DNA from: Acinetobacter marinus | Lineage (GTDB): Bacteria; Pseudomonadota; Gammaproteobacteria; Pseudomonadales; Moraxellaceae | Length of the DNA stretch: 64,000 nt | Reading direction: 5' to 3' | NCBI RefSeq assembly: GCF_900096915.1 | Contig: NZ_FMYK01000001.1 | Coordinates: 248,001-312,000, forward strand | Shown: positions 27,057 through 34,244 of the stretch, piece by piece | How the letters are laid out: every line of letters begins with the position of its first letter | Numbering within the stretch: the first letter of the stretch is position 1 | Program-made: the position numbers and the translations under genes | Notes under the pieces: generated by a model | What the model was told of the DNA's origin: nothing | The model's input: the letters and a program-made list of their open reading frames with translations, nothing else | Database searches by the model: none

Positions 27057-27791
27057 ATGCCACAACTTGCTGAAAAAACGATTATTCAAACGCAAAAACT
27101 CTCACAAGTGATACAAATCCACGATCAACGGCTACACGTTTTAAAGTCGATAGATTTAAAGATTGTAGAAAAAGAACAAGTGGCAATCACAGGGCGTTCT
27201 GGTTCAGGAAAATCAACGCTTCTCGGTTTGCTTGCAGCACTCGATCAGCCTTTTGATGGTGAAGTACACCTCTGCGGTCATGCGATTCACAGCATGACAG
27301 AAGAGCAACGTGCCAAAGTGCGTTTGGAAAATATCGGATTTGTTTTTCAGTCTTTTCAGCTTTTACCACACCTCAGCGCACTGGATAATGTGTTACTCCC
27401 AATGCGATTGCAAAGTGCTTATCGCTACACTGAGGCAAAAGAAAAAGCACAAAACATGCTTGAGCGAGTCGGACTGGTTCGCCAAATGTCACAAACGCCT
27501 AAAGTACTCTCGGGTGGTGAGCAACAGCGTGTTGCCATTGCCAGAGCATTGGTCACAGAGCCAAAAGTGGTGTTTGCAGATGAACCGACAGGGAATCTTG
27601 ATCAAGATACCGCAAAAGAGATTGAACAGCTTTTATTTCAGATGAATCATGAGCTTGGCACGACATTGGTTTTGGTGACGCATGATCAAAAACTCGCTGC
27701 ACAATGTCAGCGACAGCTACAACTTGAAGACGGTAATCTATTGGAAAGTACACATCGCAATGCAGTATCTGACTTGAAGATGGATGTATAA
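27057..27791 (+). CDS. ybbA: ABC transporter ATP-binding protein, YbbA-like
   Basis: About 244 residues from ATG 27057 (MPQLAEKTIIQ); an in-frame TTG at 26988 would add 23 residues with no family support. Walker A is GRSGSGKST, the signature LSGGEQQRVAIARAL, and Walker B VVFADEPTGNLD. The close relation to LolD/MacB-type ATPases and the partner permease support a mechanotransmission or lipid/protein release ABC system. It is 2 bp upstream of the permease gene. Confidence 0.92.
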   Translation: MPQLAEKTIIQTQKLSQVIQIHDQRLHVLKSIDLKIVEKEQVAITGRSGSGKSTLLGLLAALDQPFDGEVHLCGHAIHSMTEEQRAKVRLENIGFVFQSFQLLPHLSALDNVLLPMRLQSAYRYTEAKEKAQNMLERVGLVRQMSQTPKVLSGGEQQRVAIARALVTEPKVVFADEPTGNLDQDTAKEIEQLLFQMNHELGTTLVLVTHDQKLAAQCQRQLQLEDGNLLESTHRNAVSDLKMDV

Positions 27792-27793
27792 GT

Positions 27794-30220
27794 ATGCGTT
27801 TATTTTCAAGTTTACTTCGGCAGAGTTTTCACAGTGGCGGGATTACTTTACTTGTCGTTGCTTTGGCATTGGCGATCAGCGCCAGTACTGCACTGCGATT
27901 TAGCAATCAACAAATCCAATATGCTATCGAACAACAAGCAGGGGAATTGCTTGCCTCGGATATGCTGATCGAATCCAATGAGCCACTTGCGGATACATGG
28001 CGACAAAGTGCAACACAGTATGGCTTAAAGACTTCGCAAAGTACCGTATTTAGCTCGATGGCGCATACGGGCGAGCATTTCGTCATGGTCAATGTTAAAG
28101 CGATCGACGATGCCTTTCCGCTACGTGGTGAGCTGGATATTTCACCGACTACCAAGCAGATTAAATCAGGTGAAATTTGGCTCAGTCCGCGTGTTTTTGA
28201 CTTGCTTCATGTCAAAGTCGGTGATCAAGTCGATATTGCTGATGGATCATTTACCGTGACTGGCGAAATTAGCTATGATGCCAATCAAGAAACAGGATTT
28301 TCAGGATTTTCGCCGACGGTGATTATTCATCAAAATGATGTCGCTCGAACCAATGCGGTACAGGTGGGTAGTCGGATTGATTATCGACTATTGATGGCAG
28401 GACAACCCGAGCAATTACAAGCCTTTCAAACTGAAAATAAAAAGTTAATTGAAGAGCCATTGAAATTGCGTGTCGCAAGCGAAGGTAATTCACGGCTGAT
28501 GAGACCACTGCGTAATCTCGATACTTTCATGCAATTGGCGAATCTATTGACCTTATTGCTGTGTGGCATTGCCATTGCACTGACTTGTCAGCGTTATGTG
28601 ACGCAGAATCAAGATCATATTGCCTTACTGCGTTGTATGGGTGCATCTCGTCGGCAAATCATTTCTGCGTATCTAGGCTTGCTAGGTGTGGTTGGCGGGA
28701 TTGCTACGGTCATCGGTACAGTTTTTGGCGTGATTTTTGGCTATTTATTGCTGAATTTGATGCTCAGCACCATGCCAAATATTCACCTGCAATTTTCAAT
28801 CTTATCTATTTTGTTTGGACCTTTGCCGAATGCGATTTTGACCTGTTTGGTGATTTTGCTAGGTTTTGTCTTGCCGAGTATTTTACACCTTGCCAAAGTG
28901 CCACCGATTCGTGTGCTTCGTAACACTCAGATCGATCCTGTCGCACTCTGGACTTTGGCGCTGTCGGCGGTGTTTAGTCTTGCGATTTTCACCCTATATT
29001 TAACGGAAAATTTGACGCTTAGCCTGATGGTGATGGGCGCATTGGCACTACTTTGTGTGTTGTTATTTTTACTGATGTGGGCTGTGCTGAGCACCATTCG
29101 AAAAAGTAATGCACGATTCGAACAATGGCTTCGTGCACCTGCTCAACTTAGCCTGCAAATGACTGCTTTGGCGTTGGGACTCAGTTTAATTACGGTGCTG
29201 TTTTTACTGCGTGGTGATTTGCAAAACCGTTGGGAAAATCAACTGCCTGAAAATACGCCCAATCAATTTGTTTATGGGCTTCCACCGTTTGATCAAAAAG
29301 CCTTAGTCGATCTGGTTGATCAACAGGGTTGGCATCGCACGCCATTTTATCCCAATATTCGTGGGCGCTTGGTCACAAAAAATGATCAAGCCTTTTCCCC
29401 TGAATTGATTCGTGAAAATAACAGTTTACGTCGTGAACTCAATCTGACACAAGCTGAACAATTTCCTGCGGATAACGAATTAACAGCAGGGACGAAAAAC
29501 TTCTCTGCAACACATCAAGTGTCTGTAGAGCAAGAAACAGCGGACAATTTGGGTATTCAAATCGGTGATGAACTGGGCTTTCAACTGCCTGACGGTGAGC
29601 TCAAAGCCCAAGTGGTCAGCCTACGAAAAGTGGAATGGGAAAGTTTTAGTCCAAACTTTTTCTTTATTTTTTCCCCTAACACTTTGGATGAAAATGCAGG
29701 AAGCTACCTTGGGAGCTTTTATGTGCCTGATGCAGAAAAAGCGCAATTGATTGATGTGATTCAGCAGTTTCCAACCACTGTATTTATTGATATTGATGGC
29801 ATCATTGAGCAGATTAAACGTATTGTCAATATCATTACCCAAGTGGTGAGCCTGCTCGCTTTCTTGGTGTTTTCGGCAGGGCTTTTGGTGTTACTGGCTT
29901 GTCTGAATTTGATGATGGACGAGCGCCGTCAAGAGGTGGCTTTGCTTCGGGCGATCGGTATGTCACAGCACAGTTTAAAACGCTATCTGACAATTGAACT
30001 GGCATTCATCGGTTTTGGCGCAGGGATTTTGTCGATTGCTTTTGCCGAATTGGTGTCCTATATCGTGGCATGGCGCATGGAAATGCCGTGGTCGGTACAT
30101 TATTGGTATTGGCTCATTTTACCGATATTGATGGCAGTTTTATGCGGTGTGATTGGACGTTATAGGCTGGCTAAACTGTGGCAGATAGCGCCATTGCTGA
30201 GCTTGAGGTCGTTAAACTAA
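27794..30220 (+). CDS. ybbP: FtsX-family ABC permease, YbbP-like
   Basis: An 808-residue inner-membrane permease with about ten transmembrane helices and two large periplasmic parts. The FtsX-like repeats are visible as ALLRCMGASRRQIISAYLGL in the middle and ALLRAIGMSQHSLKRYLTIE near the C-terminus. Paired with YbbA it forms a type VII ABC exporter-like complex. Its substrate is not established. Synteny with tesA matches E. coli ybbAP. Confidence 0.92.
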   Translation: MRLFSSLLRQSFHSGGITLLVVALALAISASTALRFSNQQIQYAIEQQAGELLASDMLIESNEPLADTWRQSATQYGLKTSQSTVFSSMAHTGEHFVMVNVKAIDDAFPLRGELDISPTTKQIKSGEIWLSPRVFDLLHVKVGDQVDIADGSFTVTGEISYDANQETGFSGFSPTVIIHQNDVARTNAVQVGSRIDYRLLMAGQPEQLQAFQTENKKLIEEPLKLRVASEGNSRLMRPLRNLDTFMQLANLLTLLLCGIAIALTCQRYVTQNQDHIALLRCMGASRRQIISAYLGLLGVVGGIATVIGTVFGVIFGYLLLNLMLSTMPNIHLQFSILSILFGPLPNAILTCLVILLGFVLPSILHLAKVPPIRVLRNTQIDPVALWTLALSAVFSLAIFTLYLTENLTLSLMVMGALALLCVLLFLLMWAVLSTIRKSNARFEQWLRAPAQLSLQMTALALGLSLITVLFLLRGDLQNRWENQLPENTPNQFVYGLPPFDQKALVDLVDQQGWHRTPFYPNIRGRLVTKNDQAFSPELIRENNSLRRELNLTQAEQFPADNELTAGTKNFSATHQVSVEQETADNLGIQIGDELGFQLPDGELKAQVVSLRKVEWESFSPNFFFIFSPNTLDENAGSYLGSFYVPDAEKAQLIDVIQQFPTTVFIDIDGIIEQIKRIVNIITQVVSLLAFLVFSAGLLVLLACLNLMMDERRQEVALLRAIGMSQHSLKRYLTIELAFIGFGAGILSIAFAELVSYIVAWRMEMPWSVHYWYWLILPILMAVLCGVIGRYRLAKLWQIAPLLSLRSLN

Positions 30221-30287
30221 CGATTTTTAAACTCACAAACAGTCCTTTTATTAAAGCAACTGACAATGATGTGAATTTCGCAGGCGA

Positions 30288-30908
30288 TTACTCAAGGATG
30301 CGGTAATGCCCAGTGATTTTATAGCTGAGTAGAATATCTTCTTCTTGCGTGCCACGACCGATATTATGAATAATCAAGGGAATCTGCTGTGCGGATTTGC
30401 GGTTTGAGACGATGCCAATATGGGTCAAGCCTTTGCCCAAATCCCATGTGACAATATCGCCAGCTTGGAATTTTGCAGTTTGAAACGGCGCTTTTTGTAC
30501 ACGATAGCCTTGACGCTGAAAATAAGTGGCAATATTGGGCACACGACGATGGTCGATATTGCGATCGGTACTTTTTAAGCCCCATTTTTTGGGATAAGCG
30601 CCAAAATTGGCTTTCATATCCTCGTGAATGAGCTGTTGCAAATCCATATTTTGCAGGCGTAGCGCACGAATAATCACATCAGTACAAACGCCTTTATACA
30701 AGGGCACATCGCCCATCGGATAATCCAACTTGGTGTAGGCGGGATCATAGCTGAGCGTCTGTCCGATCTGACTGCGTGCATTAATGACTAGTTTTTGAGC
30801 TGAAATCGCATAACTCAATGAGGCAAACGCAAAGCAACTCAAAAAAACAATAATGAGAATCAGCCATTTTAGGGTAGAAAAGGGCAGTGTTTGTTTTACA
30901 TCAGCCAT
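30288..30908 (-). CDS. DUF1287 family exported protein
   Basis: A 206-residue protein. The N-terminus has a transmembrane or signal segment (LKWLILIIVFLSCFAFASLS). The DUF1287 core includes DPAYTKLDYPMGDVPLYKG, VCTDVIIRALR with a Cys, and GDIVTWDLGKGLTHIGIVSN. The Cys/His arrangement resembles NlpC/P60-like cysteine hydrolases, but the activity is not established. A monocistronic unit, divergent from the DUF1304 gene. Confidence 0.87.
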   Translation of the reverse strand: MADVKQTLPFSTLKWLILIIVFLSCFAFASLSYAISAQKLVINARSQIGQTLSYDPAYTKLDYPMGDVPLYKGVCTDVIIRALRLQNMDLQQLIHEDMKANFGAYPKKWGLKSTDRNIDHRRVPNIATYFQRQGYRVQKAPFQTAKFQAGDIVTWDLGKGLTHIGIVSNRKSAQQIPLIIHNIGRGTQEEDILLSYKITGHYRILE

Positions 30909-31084
30909 ATATGATCGTCCGTGTATCTATTTGGTTAAATGGATGAACTCATTTTGAAAGGTTTATGTATCGATGTCTTGTACCACTCTGTAAACACCGA
31001 AGTCATTTTAATCGCTGAGCGCACAATGAATTCTCTTTAAGGTTTTGATATGATGCAAATATCATAAAAACTGAGCGTCACAAA

Positions 31085-31462
31085 ATGCTTCAACTCATCG
31101 CAAATATTTTGGTATTACTCATCGGCTTATTACATGTATATATTTTGGTTTTAGAGATGTTTTTGTGGGATAAGCCTAAAGGACTAAAAGCCTTTGGCAA
31201 TACACTAGAAAAAGCTCAACTGACCAAAGTCATGGCGCAGAACCAAGGCTTGTATAATGGATTTTTAGCTGCAGGTTTGTTTTGGTCGTTATTGGTGAGC
31301 CAGCCATTTTCTTATTATCTTGCCAATTTTTTCCTTGGCTGTGTGGCGATTGCAGGAATCTATGGTGCAGCGACGGCAAGTAAAAAGATTTTATTTATTC
31401 AAACCATACCTGCAACAATTGCTTTGATCTTGGTGAATTTGGCGTGGTTGGCGAATCATTAA
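31085..31462 (+). CDS. DUF1304 family membrane protein
   Basis: A 125-residue protein with four hydrophobic helices. The family pattern LLHVYILVLEMFLWDKPKG is followed by AQNQGLYNGFLAAGLFW and IYGAATASKKILFIQTIPA. Inner-membrane, function unknown. A terminator follows at 31511. Confidence 0.88.
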   Translation: MLQLIANILVLLIGLLHVYILVLEMFLWDKPKGLKAFGNTLEKAQLTKVMAQNQGLYNGFLAAGLFWSLLVSQPFSYYLANFFLGCVAIAGIYGAATASKKILFIQTIPATIALILVNLAWLANH

Positions 31463-31510
31463 TGCTGATGTAAATAATCATACAATCTTTGCACGAATAA
31501 TTAAAAAGGA

Positions 31511-31535
31511 AGGCACTTCATTGTTTAGTGCCTTT
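31511..31535 (+). terminator. Terminator of DUF1304 gene
   Basis: AGGCACT pairs with AGTGCCT across a 9-nt loop, followed by TT. Confidence 0.6.
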
Positions 31536-31626
31536 AAGACATTCAAGCTAATGAAATGGAAATTAGTTCAGTTATTGAATTGTTGTTAGAGAAAGAGATA
31601 GATGAACTTATTATTAGGCGTATCCG

Positions 31627-31654
31627 ATTTAACATAATATACATTATGCGAAAT
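31627..31654 (-). other. dif: dif-like XerC/XerD recombination site (left)
   Basis: On the minus strand the 28 bp read ATTTCGCATAA (XerC arm), TGTATA (spacer), TTATGTTAAAT (XerD arm). The spacer and XerD arm equal those of E. coli dif, and the XerC arm differs only in its outer bases. This could be the chromosomal dif or a mobile-module site of the pdif type known from Acinetobacter plasmids. Confidence 0.85.
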
Positions 31655-31751
31655 TCTGCATTTTAATTTTATTGTGCTAGGTAGACACCTAAAATCATGT
31701 TTTATGTAATCTGTGCGATTCTATGCGCATACAGACACATAAAATATAGCT

Positions 31752-31831
31752 ACTACTTATAAAACTTCTGTTTCGAAAATTATAGCAATCAGAGATTGCT
31801 TAATTTTCTGAAATCCTCGTTTTTAAGTAGT
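31752..31831. repeat. 80-nt nested long hairpin
   Basis: From outside in: ACTACTTA with TAAGTAGT, AAAAC with GTTTT, TTTC with GAAA, AAAATTA with TAATTTT, and GCAATC with GATTGC around an AGA loop. Small bulges separate the stems. It lies about 100 bp from the left dif-like site. Confidence 0.8.
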
Positions 31832-31835
31832 AAAT

Positions 31836-31861
31836 AAAAAATCCGCTCTAAAGCGGATTTT
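31836..31861 (-). terminator. Terminator of the 90-residue protein gene
   Basis: AAATCCGCT and AGCGGATTT form a 9-bp stem with loop CTAA. On the minus strand it is followed by a run of T, so it ends the gene whose stop is at 31876. Confidence 0.85.
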
Positions 31862-31875
31862 GAAACCTAACCTGG

Positions 31876-32148
31876 TTAGTTTGAAACAAACAGCATTTTG
31901 ACTTCGTTCAATGAGTAAAAAGTTTCATCAATCAAAATTTCAAAGCTCAATTGTTCAGAGTTGTCCAAAGTGACAGCACAGCCCTTAATCTTGCCAAACT
32001 TAAATCTATCCAAATAAATCTGGTTCATAAATTCTTCGTTTTGAAATGATGATTTGTATTCTCTAAAACTTGCTTCAAAAGCAAGATCTTGAAAACAAAC
32101 TTCTCTACCTAATAGCTCCTGAACAGGTGTAAAATCCATAACAGCCAT
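31876..32148 (-). CDS. Unrecognised 90-residue protein of the mini-element
   Basis: A small acidic protein with no recognised family. Visible pieces are VQELLGREVCFQDLAFEASF in the first half and GKIKGCAVTLDNSEQLSFEI followed by FYSLNEVKMLF in the second. AGGAG lies 7 nt before the ATG and a good terminator follows, so it should be expressed. Length and beta-rich look would allow a small DNA-binding or antitoxin-like protein, but nothing confirms this. It is 160 bp downstream of the ribbon-helix-helix gene, with three hairpins between. Confidence 0.65.
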   Translation of the reverse strand: MAVMDFTPVQELLGREVCFQDLAFEASFREYKSSFQNEEFMNQIYLDRFKFGKIKGCAVTLDNSEQLSFEILIDETFYSLNEVKMLFVSN

Positions 32149-32179
32149 GATGATCTCCTAACTAGATCGTTGTGGTTAG

Positions 32180-32211
32180 CTGTATGGGTTGATTGCAGTC
32201 AACCCATACAG
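32180..32211. repeat. Perfect 13-bp stem hairpin in the mini-element
   Basis: CTGTATGGGTTGA pairs exactly with TCAACCCATACAG around loop TTGCAG. There is no T-run, so it is unlikely to be a terminator. Confidence 0.85.
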
Positions 32212-32220
32212 TGATTAGTT

Positions 32221-32263
32221 GTTTTTTCAGCGGTGTAAGCAGTTGCTTACTCCTTGAAAAAAC
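32221..32263. repeat. Nested hairpin in the mini-element
   Basis: GTTTTTTCA pairs with TGAAAAAAC (outer) and GTAAGC with GCTTAC (inner, loop AGTT). A third small stem ATTGGT/ACCAAT follows at 32269-32291. Confidence 0.75.
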
Positions 32264-32308
32264 AAATTATTGGTAATCCTATATCACCAATAAAATACAA
32301 ATTTCGAA

Positions 32309-32539
32309 TTAGATACGTTCTTTTTCAATTGCCTCAAGCATGTAGCGTTTCAGTTCTCTACTGATGGTTGACTGGCTATCTTTACATATGCGATTAAATT
32401 CAGCTTTCAATCTCTTACTAACACGAAAATTAATCACATCATCAAGCTCATGAGATGCAGCTTTGATCTCATCAACCTTTTGTTGATGCAATAGCTTTCT
32501 TTGCTGAAGTTGTTGAATAATATTCATAGGATCGTTCAT
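32309..32539 (-). CDS. Ribbon-helix-helix (CopG/Arc-like) DNA-binding protein
   Basis: A 76-residue protein. Residues 1-35 form a charged Gln-rich helix. The C-terminal 40 residues read INFRVSKRLKAEFNRICKDS followed by QSTISRELKRYMLEAI, an RHH pattern with a beta strand (INFRV) and two helices. Such proteins repress their own operons or act as antitoxins or relaxosome factors. Start is ATG 32539 or an in-frame ATG at residue 5; neither has a strong ribosome site. A palindrome and promoter lie just upstream. Confidence 0.75.
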   Translation of the reverse strand: MNDPMNIIQQLQQRKLLHQQKVDEIKAASHELDDVINFRVSKRLKAEFNRICKDSQSTISRELKRYMLEAIEKERI

Positions 32540-32560
32540 TTAATAATCCATTTTGAACCA

Positions 32561-32600
32561 TTTGTATATACAAAATACACTCTAAATATATATTTTACAA
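32561..32600 (-). promoter_or_regulatory. Promoter and palindromic operator of the ribbon-helix-helix gene
   Basis: On the minus strand TTGTAA (32600-32595) and TATTTT (32577-32572) are 17 bp apart. The perfect 14-bp palindrome TTTGTATATACAAA (32561-32574) overlaps the -10 region and is 22 bp from the start codon, a likely site for autorepression. Confidence 0.5.
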
Positions 32601-32663
32601 TTTTTTATGATTTTTTAAAATTAAATCAAATCAGTATGTTATATAAGAAATATGAGAAGCAAT

Positions 32664-32760
32664 GCGGAATTCCGCACCTAAGTCCACACTAGAGAACGTG
32701 GACTTTAAGCGCCCGATCGGGTCGGGGCGGACGGTCGGCAAGCTCCTCCTACCGCCCCGA
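32664..32760. repeat. Cluster of three palindromes including a GC-rich stem
   Basis: GCGGAATTCCGC is a perfect 12-bp palindrome. AAGTCCAC and GTGGACTT pair across 10 nt. TCGGGGCGG (32722-32730) and CCGCCCCGA (32752-32760) pair across 21 nt. The last is far richer in G+C than its surroundings. Confidence 0.8.
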
Positions 32761-32787
32761 TCGGTGCAGAAAGTCGCAGAATCCAGA

Positions 32788-32849
32788 CTATGTTAAATAA
32801 CGCCGTTTTGCGAGTTAACACATTTTCGCAAAACGGCTATGTAACATAA
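32788..32849. repeat. Hairpin with XerD-arm-like outer stem (possible folded attachment site)
   Basis: The inner stem is GCCGTTTTGCGA (32802-32813) with TCGCAAAACGGC (32826-32837), loop of 12 nt. The outer stem is CTATGTTAAAT (32788-32798), 10/11 identical to the XerD arm, against ATGTAACATAA (32839-32849). Confidence 0.7.
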
Positions 32850-32869
32850 TCACGTACATTATGCGAAAT
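32839..32869 (-). other. Degenerate dif-like site (right)
   Basis: On the minus strand it reads ATTTCGCATAA (XerC arm, identical to the left site), then a 9-nt spacer, then TTATGTTACAT (XerD-like, one mismatch). The spacer is 3 nt longer than the normal 6. Same orientation as the left site. Confidence 0.7.
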
Positions 32870-32883
32870 ATATGTAGGAAGAA

Positions 32884-32908
32884 AATACCCAGCATATCGC
32901 TAGGTATT
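32884..32908 (-). terminator. Terminator of trpB
   Basis: AATACC and GGTATT form a stem with further partial pairing inside; on the minus strand it runs into TTTTCTT. It lies just after the trpB stop. Confidence 0.5.
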
Positions 32909-32915
32909 CTGGTGC

Positions 32916-34148
32916 TTAGAGTCCGAGTTTCTCTGCAACATAATCTGCGTCTTTATCACCACGCCCAGATAAATTGATGACGATATTGATGTCACTCGAT
33001 AAATTGCCTGCGGTGCGTATCGCCCAAGCAACAGCATGTGCGCTTTCAAGCGCAGGTATAATGCCTTCAACCCGAGATAATGTCATATACGCATCCAAAC
33101 ACTCTTGATCACTTGCCACATCATATTGCACACGACCAACATCTTTTAGATAGCTATGCTGTGGACCAACACCAGGATAATCCAAGCCAGATGCGATCGA
33201 ATGCACAGGCAAAGGTTCGCCAGACTCATCCTCTAAAACATAACATGCCATACCGTGAATCTGACTCGGTTTGCCGAGTGTCAACGTTGCAGAATGTTTA
33301 TCCGTGTCTAAGCCGTGGCCTGATGGCTCAACACCCACTAATTGCACCGCATCATCCGCCAAAAATGCGGTAAATGCGCCAATCGCATTCGAACCACCGC
33401 CAACACAGGCAACAATATAATCAGGCAATTTTCCAAACTGTTGCTGTGATTGTTGCTTAATTTCTTCGCCGATGATGGATTGAAAATCACGCACCATTTT
33501 TGGAAATGGATGTGGTCCAACCACTGAACCAATGGCATAAATGTAGTTTTCAGGATCGTTTAAATATTCTTCAAAAGCACTATCCACCGCATCTTTCAGG
33601 GTTGCTGTACCACGAGTGACTGCGACTAATTTTGCACCTAAAATCTTCATTTTGACGACATTTGGATGCTCTTTTTCGATATCCACTTGTCCCATATGGA
33701 TTTCACATGGAATACCCACCAAAGCACACGCTGTCGCCAGTGCAACACCATGCTGACCCGCACCTGTTTCCGCAATGACTTTACTTTTGCCCATATATTT
33801 CGCCAGCAAGGCTTCACCCAGACAGTGATTAATTTTATGCGCACCTGTGTGGTTTAAATCTTCACGTTTGAGATAAATCTGCGCACCACCGAGCTTTTCA
33901 CTAAGTCGTTTTGCATGAAATAATGGGCTTGGTCGACCGACGTAATATTGAAATAAATCTTTTAACTCTTGAATAAATTCAGGTTGTTGTCGAATTTCTT
34001 CGTACGCCACATTGATCTCGTCCATGGCGATTTTTAAATGTGGCGGGATAAATTGCCCACCATATTCTCCAAAAAATCCATCTTCGTTGGGTAGCGCAAC
34101 GCCATTCAATTGCTGTGTGGTCACTTTGATTTCCTTGTTTATTTTCAA
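32916..34148 (-). CDS. trpB: Tryptophan synthase beta subunit
   Basis: A 410-residue PLP enzyme joining indole and serine. The PLP lysine is in HTGAHKINHCLGEALLA. The phosphate-binding glycine loop is CVGGGSNAIGAF. The N-terminal FGEYGGQFIPP is typical of the trpB1 class that pairs with TrpA. trpA is not in this window; in Acinetobacter the trp genes are split. It lies right beside the dif-bounded mini-element. Confidence 0.96.
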   Translation of the reverse strand: MKINKEIKVTTQQLNGVALPNEDGFFGEYGGQFIPPHLKIAMDEINVAYEEIRQQPEFIQELKDLFQYYVGRPSPLFHAKRLSEKLGGAQIYLKREDLNHTGAHKINHCLGEALLAKYMGKSKVIAETGAGQHGVALATACALVGIPCEIHMGQVDIEKEHPNVVKMKILGAKLVAVTRGTATLKDAVDSAFEEYLNDPENYIYAIGSVVGPHPFPKMVRDFQSIIGEEIKQQSQQQFGKLPDYIVACVGGGSNAIGAFTAFLADDAVQLVGVEPSGHGLDTDKHSATLTLGKPSQIHGMACYVLEDESGEPLPVHSIASGLDYPGVGPQHSYLKDVGRVQYDVASDQECLDAYMTLSRVEGIIPALESAHAVAWAIRTAGNLSSDINIVINLSGRGDKDADYVAEKLGL

Positions 34149-34244
34149 TCAATCATCATGGATCGATCATAGCCTTGGCTTATGTAAAGCACAAGGCGCT
34201 GTAGGTGTATCCGTTAAGAATCTGATTTGATCTATCACGCTGGA

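Larger units (their letters stand above)
31536..31875. other. Gene-free region with dif-like site and long hairpin
   Basis: No coding frame is credible here. The stretch holds the left dif-like site (31627-31654), a nested 80-nt hairpin (31752-31831) and a terminator (31836-31861), each listed separately. Confidence 0.7.
31636..32869. mobile_element. Candidate Xer-integrated mini-element of about 1.2 kb
   Basis: The stretch is bounded by two dif-like sites in the same orientation (31627-31654 and 32839-32869). Between them lie only two small minus-strand genes, a ribbon-helix-helix protein and a 90-residue protein, plus at least seven strong hairpins. A 40-bp GC-rich palindrome stands out in AT-rich surroundings. 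Direct orientation fits integration of a circle by XerCD rather than an inverted pdif module. There is no replicase, integrase or coat gene, so it would depend on host Xer enzymes and perhaps a helper phage or plasmid. This is inference from sequence structure. Confidence 0.5.
32540..32915. other. Gene-free, palindrome-dense region at right end of mini-element
   Basis: No coding frame is credible. From left to right it holds the promoter region, the palindromes GCGGAATTCCGC (32664-32675), AAGTCCAC/GTGGACTT (32680-32705) and the GC-rich TCGGGGCGG/CCGCCCCGA (32722-32760). A hairpin with XerD-like outer arms (32788-32849), the right dif-like site and the trpB terminator follow. Confidence 0.75.

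Noticed and set aside
31627..32869. Inverted pdif module of the plasmid type
   Set aside because: The two Xer sites are in the same orientation, whereas plasmid dif modules are bounded by sites in opposite orientation.
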